Below, piece after piece: positions 37,523 to 48,789 of a DNA stretch of 64,000 nucleotides (positions are counted from its first letter, which is position 1; each line of letters starts with the position of its first letter). This stretch comes from Cerrena zonata. Its lineage: Eukaryota > Basidiomycota > Agaricomycetes > Polyporales > Cerrenaceae. The translations under genes were made by a program, and so were the position numbers. Where the stretch lies: positions 372,001 through 436,000 of the forward strand of contig JASBNA010000039.1 of the NCBI GenBank assembly GCA_038087015.1. Reading direction: 5' to 3'. The notes under the pieces were generated by a model. The model did not search any database. It was not told the DNA's origin and worked only from the letters and a program-made list of their open reading frames with translations.

Positions 37523-37639
37523 GGTGTCTATTTAATATTTATGCTAGGGGAAATCGAATGAGCACGTTGAGCATATATAGAAATGAAGATATACCCTCTA
37601 CTAGGATTCTGCCTTGCACTGGTGTAGTACCATACCGTA

Positions 37640-37930
37640 CATACGTACTGGCCGACTTCAACAAGTTTACATTTTGGTGCAAAACTCCGAGTCAAGTCAC
37701 CGGCCCGGCCATCCGTGTATTTCGCCGCCGCAAGCGATTAGGACCAACGACGATCTCAAAACTCGAATACGAATAGTTTGGCCTTTATGCCACATAGATC
37801 CACGTACTAGTACTGCAACTTCTTTCTCCGATGTGTTCAACTCGATTTCCCACAGCGCACAGATAGAAAGAATCCCAGAATGTGAACACTTCGACTGGTC
37901 GCTTCTGTCGACAACCTCTTAGGACATGGA
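37640..37930 (+). pseudogene. Repeated ORF remnant, copy 2
   Basis: Second copy of the remnant at 28890-29335, in the same frame but shorter, with a stop after SLLSTTS. Part of the tandem duplication. Confidence 0.4.
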
Positions 37931-38455
37931 TAACTTGTAAAAGGCTCAATCTTGGCCTTTCTTACGGTACACCTGTTTAGAGTGCCCATCGTGTGAGCAT
38001 AGCGATGGGGCTGAGCTAGTTGGACCAAGTGCATAAGTCTCTTCTGGTTACGCAGGCTAAGTGTTCTGTCTCTCTTACAAAACCCTCCGTTAGGTATTCA
38101 AATAGTTTATGTGGCATCTTAAGAAGCACTACTGGCTGCATTCTTAACACCTCGCATGACCGGACTTAGTACAAACCGTAACATCCTGCTTTTTGAACCA
38201 TATCAACATGTGTATCAGGTGAGGCGAACATGTGCAACTATTGCAAACCCGTACAATAACTTATTTCCTACAGTATTTGACGTAAAATCCTCGGGGCCAG
38301 TGCTTCCCCGTTTGCAGACCAATGCCGAGCGTTGACAGCTGCCTGCCCCCCAATCCTCTACGAAGGATAGCACCTGCTGTCCCTGAATATACCCAAGCTG
38401 ATGTATCTATCCTTCACTCCCAGCTTATCCCCCTCGCTGATGCCCCCCTCAAACA

Positions 38456-40500
38456 ATGGCCCGTTCCAAGCATGGACGAAGAGGGCAACCTAAACGATCT
38501 ACACGGTGCCGGCGCACCACTCTCCTCGCAGACGAAGACTCGGTTTGTAACAAATTAGGCACTACCTCCAAGTCAGTGTCACGATCTCGTAAGCACTGGG
38601 CAGAGTATCCTAGCTTGACAGGAGAGTACCACAAACATGGCGAACTCGCTCACTCGCGCTATACTGCTTTTGCTCTTATCACCTTTCGCGCTGTGCGCCT
38701 ACTTCAGAGCTCTGAGCAGGCGCAGCGGAAGTTGAGAGTTGTTGACGGGTTTATCGAAGCGATTTCGTCAGAGATCGAGGGACGAAAGACAAATCACCTG
38801 AAATTCTTCGGGGAAAGTATGTACGATACCTCCCAAACTGGGTATTCTTGCTGATAGTGCCGGTAGTCGATTCGGGGCACGCCACCCGTATCAAAGTACA
38901 AGAATCCAAGTTGAAAAAGGCGATGAAAATCCGTAATGCCCTTGGTGAAAAACGTGAAATCTTACTTCTGGCAGAAATTGGATCTATGCATCAGGATCTT
39001 GTATCCATACAGCAGGACTTGGAATCCATGTCACAGAACCTTGAGCATGAGGAAAGTGAGTTTGACTCGTATACCTGGATCTATATATATATATCGGTTT
39101 TTACTTGTTTTCCGTTGAAGGGGATCTTTATTTCTTCCCTACCGAAGAAAGTAATGTCACAGTCGAGCACATACCACAAAAAGAAGGCAAGTAATTTTTT
39201 CTTCTTGCACGCCATCTTTGCGTTAATGCTCGAGCGGTTCCAGATATCTATCATTCTGGTACAGTAGTTAACATACCTAAATCTGCAGGTAATGTTTTGT
39301 ATTCAGCACAGAGCATAGATTCACGAATGAGTCTGGAACCCGTTTCTTCTTTAACTCATCAATGTTCAGACTCGGAGTATTCCTTGTTGCACTTACTTTC
39401 GAGTCAATCACCAAGTCCTGTGATTGACAGACCGCAGTCTCCCGTGGTAGCTCAAACCCATCTGCCCTACCCGTCTACCCTACAGAAGTTCAGAGGCACC
39501 GAACAGGGTACGTCTTCGTGTCCGTTCGGAAATTGAGATGTCGACTAAGTTTTGTTTTGTCTGTGTAGTTATGACCCCAAGATGCATAATCCCACAACCT
39601 CCTATGATCCCTGTTCTGCCTGAACCTGCTCCGCTATCCACGACGCGACCATTGCAAGAAAATCGATGTCAATCTCTTCAGACTAAAGACATAGACGAGA
39701 CGAGGGATGTTACAAGTGAGATCCCGTTTCGCTAATGCGCAAACATATTTTGCTTGTTATTCATCAATGATACGCAGATTCACCGTGCGGCTTTGTCTCT
39801 TGCAAAAAATTGCCTCCTGTACCGACCACACTAGATCCCATACGTGATGCACAACCCAGTAGAACGACCGACTACTCTCATCACTCGCAACAGCAAAACC
39901 GTCCTAATCAACCGCGACTACTATCCCTACCTCGCAGCCCGCCCCCGGTGAAAATATCAAATGGTAACCCTCTTATCCTCATTCATTTCATCCAATTGGA
40001 CAAAAGAAATTGATATCGGCTGTGCTATCCAGATTATGCAGATCATTCAGACCGCATTTCCAGACCAGAGATACCTCCCTCATTTCTGGGCCTCAACAAC
40101 GCGCGATCCAGGCCTTATAGCTACATATACTCACCATCAGGGTCTCCAATTCCTCAGCCATATCGACTAACTCCGTCATCTGGTCCTGATGGGAACGTAC
40201 ACGTACCCCCTCGCCTCATCTCAGCGAAAACATCGAATGGTGAATATTTTTGTCTTCATTCATTTAGTCGAAAAGGAATTGATAATAGGTTACGCATATC
40301 ACTCAGACCCCATTGCGGGACTTCCTGTATCAGAGACACCCTTAGGCACTTCAATTCCACAACCATGTCGACCAACTCCGTCGTCTGGTTCGGACGGGAG
40401 CTTGCACAGCATTCGAAGCGCAATGACTCTGAGACGTCGGATAGGCTCTATATGGCATTTCATTGTGGGCTTGCAGTGTTGGACAACGCCCTTAGCTTAG
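38456..40500 (+). CDS. Cys-rich coiled-coil family protein C
   Basis: The first exon starts at ATG 38456 (MARSKHGRRGQPKRSTR) and carries the Cys pattern (RCRRTTL..VCNKLG..), then LLQSSEQAQRKLRVVDGFIEAISSEI. It is spliced at GTATGT near 38819 to an exon from 38870 (DSGHATRIKVQESKLKKAMKIRN). Downstream exons add Ser/Pro-rich blocks, including an internally repeated unit (YADHSD...PSSGPDG and YAYHSD...PSSGSDG at about 40035-40190 and 40290-40400). The protein ends RRRIGSIWHFIVGLQCWTTPLA, as in protein A. In one exon near 39180-39300 the former His of the Cys motif is not evident. Middle exon joins are approximate. Function unknown. Confidence 0.55.
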
Positions 40501-41719
40501 GCCGAAGGGGGTTTGCTCGAGGGCGTGGTACGGGATTATCTTCATCTCTTATTCTTCTCTGGTGTGTTTGATTTACCGTCCAGACTCGAGCTGTGGTATA
40601 TCAATGTAGTCTTCTGTTGATTAGATGTGTTACTCGTCTTTTGCTGTAAATTGGATGTTAACCATATTGTTCTATCTTTTTGTAGTCTACCACTTATACT
40701 CTGCCAATGTAATAATACACGACCTTCGAGCTGTGAGTGTCTAGGGCGTCGCCCACATGTGGCTGAGTTGAAATCAATCACCGTTTTTCACTGAATAACT
40801 TGAATGAAGGCAAGTTCTTATTTTGACTACCTGCTATGTATTCGGTGCAAATATGTAGCTAAAGCCCAAATAAAGCCTATGCTAAAGGCTTAACCGAGGC
40901 AGATTAAGAAGATCCGCACTCCGACATAGTCATGAGTCGCGGAGCGTGGTACAATTTGTGGGATTAGATCTAGCCAACGGTCGAGGCGGGGGCGGTTGTC
41001 TGAAATGACATGCACTCCCCAAAGGGCAGGCAGTCATGTCTGCTTCTTGCAAGCTCTAGATGAAGGGTAGGCTCAGTTCTCACCCTCTAAATCGAGAAGA
41101 CAGTCGTTCTCTCAATAGATGAAGGGGTGGTTGAGCGGATTGGTTATAGGCTGTACAGGTGGGACCCCCGACTCCGAGTCGAAACTTTAACATCCTCTAA
41201 ATGATTTACCGTAGACTATGTACTGTAGTAGATGTCATATTTCCGTCGGACAACCTTCCACACACCAAATATACCTTTCGAATCTCAGATCGCAGACCCA
41301 AAATGGCGTTTTTGTTTGTGATCGACTGTGATCATATGGTCCTGGTCAGCCACGGAAACTAGTTTTCGTCCCGCGCTGTCCCGCGGCAGAGCGATGGACT
41401 CCGAATCCTCGCTTAAGCGCTCAATGTATCAGTTGAACCTCGATTTCGTATGCCAAAGAATCAGAAATGGTGGGTTTCAAGTCCACAGTTTCCGTCCGAC
41501 TGAGAACGCATGTCGCATGTCATCCAGGAGATCTTCGGGGTCCGTACAGGTCGGTCCTTGCCGCTACATGCGTCTAAGAGACAAGGGTATGAACGTTCGA
41601 GGGCATTTCATGCATATAGTGACACTCGGGCTTGTAGAGCCTACTCCCTTGACCTTCGACTCGGGCTATAGTACGCCTGTGCTGATATCCCATAAACTAC
41701 TCCAAAGCAACAAATCACA
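40501..41719. other. Intergenic with repeat block and helicase promoter
   Basis: Contains the third copy of the conserved non-coding block (about 41000-41060) and the stretch matching 33280-33480. The 41600-41719 part is the helicase promoter that is duplicated at about 30990-31106. No separate gene supported. Confidence 0.5.
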
Positions 41720-44420
41720 ATGGCCACCCTCACTATAGTACAAGATATCTTCAAGAAGGTTTACCCTTCTCTCTGGGTTATTATAATCGAAGAACGTCTC
41801 TTGACTACTGAATATCTGGACGTCTTTCTTGAAACTTCGTGCTCTACACCTATAGGGCTATCTGCCTTTTACGGGAAGAAATGCAAGATTTATTGCTTAG
41901 CTATTGCGACCGCCAACGCCGTGCTTCTCGTCCATCTATCCATGGATCGGTCCATGACCTCCAAGCTCAAACGGCATCTTGTCTTGGAGAAGAGAATCTT
42001 ATGCAACTCGGGGTTAAGGAAGGTAGCGTTTGATGTTGAACAACTCGCCACTGCGTTGTTTCTCGATCACGGCTTTCGCATGAACAACACTGTGGACATA
42101 CATTCTCTTTTACCAAGGAAAGCAGCCCGCGGATCACCTGCCGCAGCACAAGAATGCTTAGGCGGGCAGCAACAAGTCAATATGGAAGGTGTCACGCGTA
42201 CCTTTTATCAATCCCTTGTGGAAAAATCTCTGGACAATAAATGTTTGGCGTTACGGGCATGGGCCTCGTGTATCGTTGCGAGTCTTCCTGAAACGATCGG
42301 GGTTTTGCCTACCGCACCTACCATCGATACGCTAAGCATGTATCCACTGGTATACTTTCTCATTGTAGATTCATTCCGCACAGCTCACTCGCTGCTAGGA
42401 ACTTGAGGCTCTTGCCCAATCTGTACGAGACCATCAGCGTTTGGTGGCCTTGAAACCTATCAGGGTCAAGAATGACATCTTTCCTAATGCAAAGCTCAGT
42501 AATGGCCAGTTGCGGTTATCTCTCGTACGTTTCAAGACTCGCATGCGTAAATCGGATACCCAGGTATGTTATCTACTAATATCTTGAAATATAGGTCAAT
42601 TTAACATTCAATGACAGGAAGTGAAGGTGCGGCTCAACAATGGTGAAACGGTACGCGGACGTGTAGCGAGGGCCAAGGGCAAATCCGCAGAAGTTATATT
42701 ATCAGGTGTCACACAATCGGGTGGTGTGCTCTCCGTCTCTACATTGGGTAGGGATGGCCCAACCAATCTAGAGATGGAACGAACCAATGTCACCTTGAAC
42801 TGTTTACAGAGCACCAATCCCCTTTTCGAACAAGACTGGGCTGCTTGGATTTTCCTCGCTCGAGAGCTCCGTGATTCACCAAGCACCTCACAGCCTTCTA
42901 TTCACTTCCCCGGTAGACGACTTAACGACTCACAAATGCTTGCTATGACCCGTATCCTTTCCAACGCCAGCTCCGATCGTGTCTGTATTATCCAGGGCCC
43001 TGCAGGTACTGGAAAGACAACTGTGATCGCGGCCACCGTCCACAGTTTCTTCCATAACCCACCTTTGGGCTTAGGCAAGTATATATGGCTAGTGGCACAG
43101 TCGAATGTTGCTGTGAAGAATATGGCGGAGAAACTAGTGGAAGATAGCTTTTTTGATTTCAAACTTTTGGTCTCAGTGGACTTCCATTTCGAATGGCAAG
43201 TAATAACTCTATCGATCCTATATGAACCTCTCTTATTAAGTATTTCTACTAGGCATGAACACCTCTACTCGAGGATAGATGAGAACGTGATCAGAAGTGA
43301 TCGATTTTCAAACCCTCTCGAGCTCGAGCGGCGTCTGGCTGGAAGTCGGGTCATTCTTTGCACATTATCCATGCTATCCCGTCCGCTACTCGCGACTTCG
43401 GGGATATTTCAGAGCTTCCCGCTCAACACCGTCATACTAGACGAGGCGAGTCAAATCGAGATAGGAAATTACCTTCCTCTTCTGAGCAGACATGGTACCA
43501 GCCTCCGCAAGTTAGTATTCATCGGTGACGATAAGCAGCGTATGTCGTCAAGTTTTCATGTTTTGATTTGACTCATTGAAGTTGGAGACAGTCCCACCAT
43601 TCGGTCAAGACAACCTTGGCAATCTTCGCAGCGTTTTCGAGATGAGCCATCTACGAACTAATGTCTTCCTTGACATACAATGTGAGTCCGCTCAAATTAC
43701 GCTACTTGAGGAGGCATCAAAATGTACTCTGATAGATAGAATGCCTAAACCTGTGGGAAACTTCCTATCTCAACATGTTTATGATAAAAGGCTACGTTCC
43801 GTACACACAGAATCAGCTCTGGAGTGCTGTCGCTTAGTGGATATTCACAATGGTCAAGAACGTGAATGGGGGCGTACTAGCTGGGTGGTAAGTTTTGACA
43901 AACAGCCGTCCATTTTGGTCTCATGTTTGGTGTAGAACTTCGAGGAGGTGAATGCAGTAACTTGTATCGCGCGGAAATATGAATATGAAGGCAAATCTTA
44001 CCGTATCATAACACCTTATGATGCGCAGCGCCATGCTATCGAAAAGTCCCTCAAGGACTCCGGTCTGAAATGGGAAGATAAATGCTTCAACGTCGATTCT
44101 TTCCAAGGTGAGGCTTATAAATTCATTCACACCGTTTCAGTTTGAGGGGTTTCCTAACTCTTCACGTAACCCTTGTAGGAAATGAGGACGATCATATAGT
44201 GATCTCAGTCGTGCGAACAGATAGAGTTGGTTTCCTTCAAAACGAACGACGTCTGAATGTCATGCTATCGCGCTGCAAGCGCAGTATGATAATCTGCACC
44301 AACATGTACTTCATTCAAGAACGGGCATCGAAGACGTTGCTCGGAAAGTTGGCGAGGGAGTGGATGGCTGCTGGACAGAAGTGGCTAAGTTGGGATGATC
44401 TACGTGAGGGCCGGTTTTGA
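41720..44420 (+). CDS. SF1 helicase (UPF1-like) with N-terminal exonuclease-like region
   Basis: Exons 41720-42349, 42399-42563, 42618-43195, 43253-43539, 43592-43681, 43736-43887, 43936-44107 and 44179-44420 (771 residues). Helicase motifs in order: I GPAGTGKTT (about residue 395), II LDEASQIE, III GDDKQLPPFGQD, IV YRMPKPVG, V VDSFQGNEDD and VI NVMLSRCK. These mark the UPF1/SMUBP2-like branch of SF1B helicases, ATP-driven motors on RNA or DNA. The first 250 residues (IGLSAFYG..., then KVAFDVEQLATALFLDHGF) resemble a 3'-5' exonuclease fold of the RNase D type, at low confidence. Intron 3 uses a GC donor (GCAAGT at 43196), which restores FEWHEHLYSR. The left-copy stub is at 31107. Confidence 0.87.
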
Positions 44421-45145
44421 ACCAGGCAGGTGCTGAGTGGTTTCTTTTCTTGTACAAGTTCCTTGTGTCCAGTGCTGCGAATGAAATTCGAGTACGCGGA
44501 CGTCAGTACGCCGCTACCTACAGGTTTAGGGCTCCAAAATTTCACATATAATTAGTTACGTCACAGGCGGTGTTCACTTCTACGTAGCGAAGTTGATGTA
44601 TCCAGTGTCCCTCCCATCAAGATAACCTTCTACGTGGACAGATTTTACATTAGGTTCATTAAGTTTTCTGCTAGTCTGCAAGGTAATAGGATTCAGGGTG
44701 ACTGCAAAGTACTCATACAACGATACTTGTTTTGTATACATAATAGCTTCAATTTGTGTGTGAGTTATTCTCGGGTAGCGCAGGTATCTTATATCTTCGA
44801 TATTCATATCCCGATTATGAAGGAGGTCACTGACATTTGGACTTTGGCTTCCATCGATCTTGATGGACCCTCAAAGCTTTAATACTGCGTGGATAATTTG
44901 AGGGAGATCTAACAATTCAAAGCATCCATGTCGGACAATTTGAGTCAAGATCCGTCGCCTCTGGGATGTGAGTCTCAGATTGCTGAGACGGCCTCGGAAG
45001 GCTCTGCCAGAGTATCACGTAGACATTAATGTTGCTCGTACCCAACCAAGGATGAACAACCTGAAGCGAGTTGGCATAAACATATCTATATCTTATATGT
45101 CATTAGAAATACAAATTGAAGACTAGTACATCTGTCAGTATACCG
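44421..45145. other. Intergenic, convergent 3' ends
   Basis: Between the helicase stop and the MFS transporter stop. AT-rich, no gene supported. Confidence 0.4.
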
Positions 45146-47529
45146 TTAAACATCCCTTGACCGTTGCTCAGTAATAGGGTCTAGCGAAGGCTGAGCAATC
45201 TCCAGCCGTTGAGTAACAGCACCATCCTTTTCCATTATTTTTGCGATGCTACTGGTGTTGTCAGGAGCGTGTGGTGTTTGAGATGTTCCGAAGAGGTGAT
45301 CCATTGCTTCCAGAGGAAGTTTCTTCGTTTCTGGAATGAAGAAGTAGACGAAAGGTGTAGCACAAATGAAAATCGAACCAAACTGGATGGGAAGGATCAT
45401 CCATCAATAAAGACATGAGGGAGAGGGTGGTTTAATAATACTTACCACAAAGTATGTGCGCTCCTCGATGTTGGTCAGTGACACAGGCATGATACGGACA
45501 ATTGAGCTACGATGGTGTCAGAAGACGTAATTGGCACGCTTGACTTCTTGACTTACAATGTGCATAACCACTGCCACATCAAACAGAATGTCATACTCAG
45601 ATCGCGAAACCTCATTGTGAAGATCTCAGAGATGAGAGTTAGCGGAACAGAATTGTACTGAGAGACAGTCAGATTCATAAACCAAAGAGAAAGGAATTTA
45701 TGAGTACGTACACCGAAACAATAAATGGCTGCGTATAGGAAGATGGCTATGATGGCGAAGTAGTCTCCCACTCGACGTTCTGCGCCGTCGGCTCTCGGAC
45801 CAGCACCAGTTCTAAATCTCGCTAAGTTTTCGTATGGTCGGCGGAAATTGAAAATACGCACAAATATCCACCGATGAAAAACATGCACAGCGCGCCCACA
45901 GTAGATCCTATGAGCAACGGCTTGCGACGGCCAACGCGATCGACGATGAAAAGGCCGAAGATAAGTGTACACACGACCTTCACAGTTCCGTAGATACCTG
46001 TTGCGAATCTTTGTGTCGTACATTAGAGATAATATAATATTGAGGGTAGTATCAAACTTACAGCTTATTCTGTTGACCATCAAATCCGAGTTGGTCGAAG
46101 ATCCGAGGGCTGTAGTAGTTGACTGCTTGAACACCACTGAATGTTTTGAAAAACTGGGGAGGCTGAGTCAAGGCGCACTGTAGCGACGGAGTAAGACTTA
46201 CCAGCAATGCAAGCCCAAGCCCTAGACGCTTCAAATGATCTTTACTTCGAAATAGTTCTCGGAAGAGATCCCAAAGAGTGTTTTGGCCGCGCACACTCTC
46301 CTCGTATTCTATCTGTTCTCGTACTTGCGATAGCTCCCACTGGATGTACGCATGATCTTTGGGGAGCTTCCTCAGCCGAGACAGTACAGATTCTGCTTCT
46401 TCGTATTTCTATATGGGTGGAAAATGAATGAATGATGTAGGCGACAAGCGAAGTAGGATGTTTACTTTCTTCATCATCAAAAACCGAGGCGTCTCTGGAA
46501 GGAAAAACATCCCAGCAAGGAGCAACCCCGCTGGAAAAAGTTGTACTGCAACGGGGAACTGCCATTGGAATTTGCTCTCAGAAGAGACCGTATTGATAAT
46601 GATGTAGTTTGCCCTAGTGGAAAAATCGTCATTTAATCGTTGTACATTCCGGAATAGATCTTACCAGAATCCAAAGATGGTCCCGACCTGAATAAAAATG
46701 TCGTAAAATCCGACGAGTCGCCCACCTAAATTCTTATGATCAGGGCCGAAATTGCATATCAAAGGTTTCATGCTCACGGATAGTGGCAGGAGCAAACTCC
46801 GAAAGGTAGACAGGAATAACAAGTGATGATATGCCTTTTCAAGAGTCATTTAGTGTAAGATTATATGGTCGAAGTTCGTCGACTTACCGATTGCAAGGCC
46901 ACCAAAGAATCGACCTGCCACTAGCACGGGTCATTAGTTCGCAGGTCATTCGGCACTGAGCGATGTCAAGGTCTGACGTACTCATTAATGGGATGGAACC
47001 ATTCGAGAAGACTTGCATGAACCCGGACACAATAAAAATGATGTTGGAGGCGACCACCGACCATTTTCTTCCAAATGTCTGAGTGAAGGGAAGCTGAAGA
47101 GCCGCTCCAAAAAAGCTTCCACCTTGGAACAGAGAAACAAGATTAGCACTCATTTCATCGCTCTCAGACTTGCTCATTGTATCCATCCCGAAATCACGTA
47201 TGAAGCTGTCCAGAGCGATGGTTCCTCCAAAGAAGCCTGTATCATAACCTGAATACATAGTCAGACGGTGCATTTTGGTCCGACTCCGACATGAGCTCAC
47301 CATATGACGCAGCACCCATACAGATCGTAACTGCGATAAGGTACGTTTGGAAGTTGTTCACTTCTCTCGGTGTGGCTGGTGCACTGGAATTCACTGCAGC
47401 TAGAGTCTTCGCATGCGACTCCGACACCGAAGACCTCATTGTGAAACTCTTCTTGATCCCTGGTGTCGGAGGGCCATCCTTCTGGAGAGAAGAGGTATCA
47501 GAAGTGAACGTAGCAGCCCGAGGTAGCAT
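45146..47529 (-). CDS. MFS sugar/quinate-permease-like transporter
   Basis: Many short exons. The first in-frame ATG is at 47529 (MLPRAATFTSDTSS); upstream codons up to 47571 are open but lack an ATG. Family motifs: YDTGFFGGTIALDSF (TM1), FGRKW (loop 2-3), LVGFYDIFIQVGTIFGFW, the PETPRFLMMKK segment, SGVQAVNYYSPRIFDQLG (typical of quinate permeases), DRVGRRKPLLIG and FFIPETKKLPLEAMD near the end. Twelve helices are expected. The protein should import sugars or cyclitol/aromatic acids such as quinate across the plasma membrane. A long hydrophilic N-terminus (about 70 residues) precedes TM1. It is next to the redox gene cluster and may feed it; that is inference. Confidence 0.88.
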
Positions 47530-47596
47530 CCTTGAGAGTTGGTCGGAAATACGGCGGAGCGAGTGCGACACTGACGATCTTCGTCCTGAGGCAGCA

Positions 47597-47603
47597 TTTT
47601 ATA
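47597..47603 (-). promoter_or_regulatory. TATA box of the MFS transporter
   Basis: TATAAAA on the minus strand, about 70 bp before the ATG at 47529. The spacing supports that ATG. Confidence 0.5.
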
Positions 47604-48504
47604 CTTAAACCTTCAACGATGTCATGGGAGCATCTCAATCAGGTAGACTTTGAAAAGGTGGCTATGTGGGGTCTGGCGTGACGTGAAACGGACTGGAGAT
47701 ACGCTTGGCAGGGATTTAGAGTAGGGGCGATCGGGTTTGTAAACATGTAAGAGATCTTGAATTGGTGCCTCTGGAGTGTCATGAGAACACGTTTATCTTG
47801 GAGAGTCAATACAAAATTTGCGGGCCAGGTAAAGTGTGATGCATGGTTGATGTGGGAAATGTGCTTGGCATAGTGGACAATTCCAAATCGAACGCTTTGA
47901 GATCTTACTTTGGATTTAAAGTCAATTTTGACGCGATCATGCTTCCGTGCCTAGGAGGCCAACGGAACGGCGAGTGAAGGTAAGATATGTCTAAGCGATT
48001 CGTTCGCGGTCATATGTCGTACATAACACTCAACCGCGGGGTCCGATTCAAGGTGGGTAAAATATAACATATAATGGAGATGATGCATGACCTGGCGGAT
48101 GATGAGCCGTACGACAATTAGGATGTTTGGATGGAATTCACTTGCCTGAAGCAATATATGCTCTGTAAGATGGCGAGCTGACCGATTAGCATGAGGAGTG
48201 TCTGGCCGACTTTATCATCATATTCAAGGAACCTGTCAAGCAGGGAGAGATGTTGTCCCCTTCCGACGCTTCTTTCGACAGAATTGGTATGATGTTGCAT
48301 TGAGAATCATCACGTCGCGATCTGGAACAAGTATCCGAGGTCTCTATAGAATACAGGTGATAACTTGCTAGACCGTCCATTTCAATTCGTAGAGCCAATG
48401 ATGAAATTTGAGATGAAAGGTGGAGTAGAAATTTATACGATTAGTTTTGCAACGTGGAGATACATCATGTCCACTATATAGATTCTTAAGAGCTTGCCAA
48501 GCAT
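47604..48504. other. Intergenic, about 900 bp
   Basis: Upstream of the MFS gene and before the tRNA. No coding feature recognised. Confidence 0.4.
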
Positions 48505-48590
48505 GGCCTGGTGGTCTAGTAGTATGATTCCTTCTTAGGGCTTATTGAGCAACATGGAGGAGGTCCCGGGTTCAATTCCCGGCCAGGCCC
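48505..48590 (+). tRNA. tRNA-Pro(AGG) with intron, second copy
   Basis: The mature part is the same as in the copy at 17165-17250 and the 14-nt intron differs at a few positions (CTTATTGAGCAACA). Acceptor GGCCTGG/CCAGGCC, T-loop TTCAATT and anticodon AGG are all present. A poly-T tract (TTTTTT at 48611-48616) lies about 20 bp downstream and would end Pol III transcription. Confidence 0.93.
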
Positions 48591-48655
48591 TGGGTGATCG
48601 TAAAAACGTATTTTTTACCCCTTCGCGGTGTACTATATTGTCCGCAATAATTGGG

Positions 48656-48697
48656 ATTCAATACTCAATACCCATTACTCAATATTCAATATTCAAT
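48656..48697 (+). repeat. Heptamer microsatellite
   Basis: Six tandem 7-nt units of the form ATTCAAT/ACTCAAT (one unit ACCCATT), just after the tRNA. Confidence 0.7.
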
Positions 48698-48789
48698 AGT
48701 GACAGTGTAGCACTAATTTCAATCAAAAATACTCCTCAAGACATGAGAGGTACAGTTACAAATCGAGTTCGATTAATACAAAGAAGATT

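Noticed and set aside
43676..43740. Helicase seems to lack the YRM motif (open frame reads LIDRMPKP)
   Set aside because: Splicing at GTGAGT (43682) to the TAG acceptor (43735) gives LDIQYRMPKPVG.
25518..44420. LTR retrotransposon as cause of the 25-44 kb repeats
   Set aside because: The repeated blocks are whole host genes with introns; no reverse transcriptase, integrase or LTR ends were seen.
47530..47571. MFS start at 47571
   Set aside because: The codon is GTG. The first in-frame ATG is 47529, which also fits the TATA box position.
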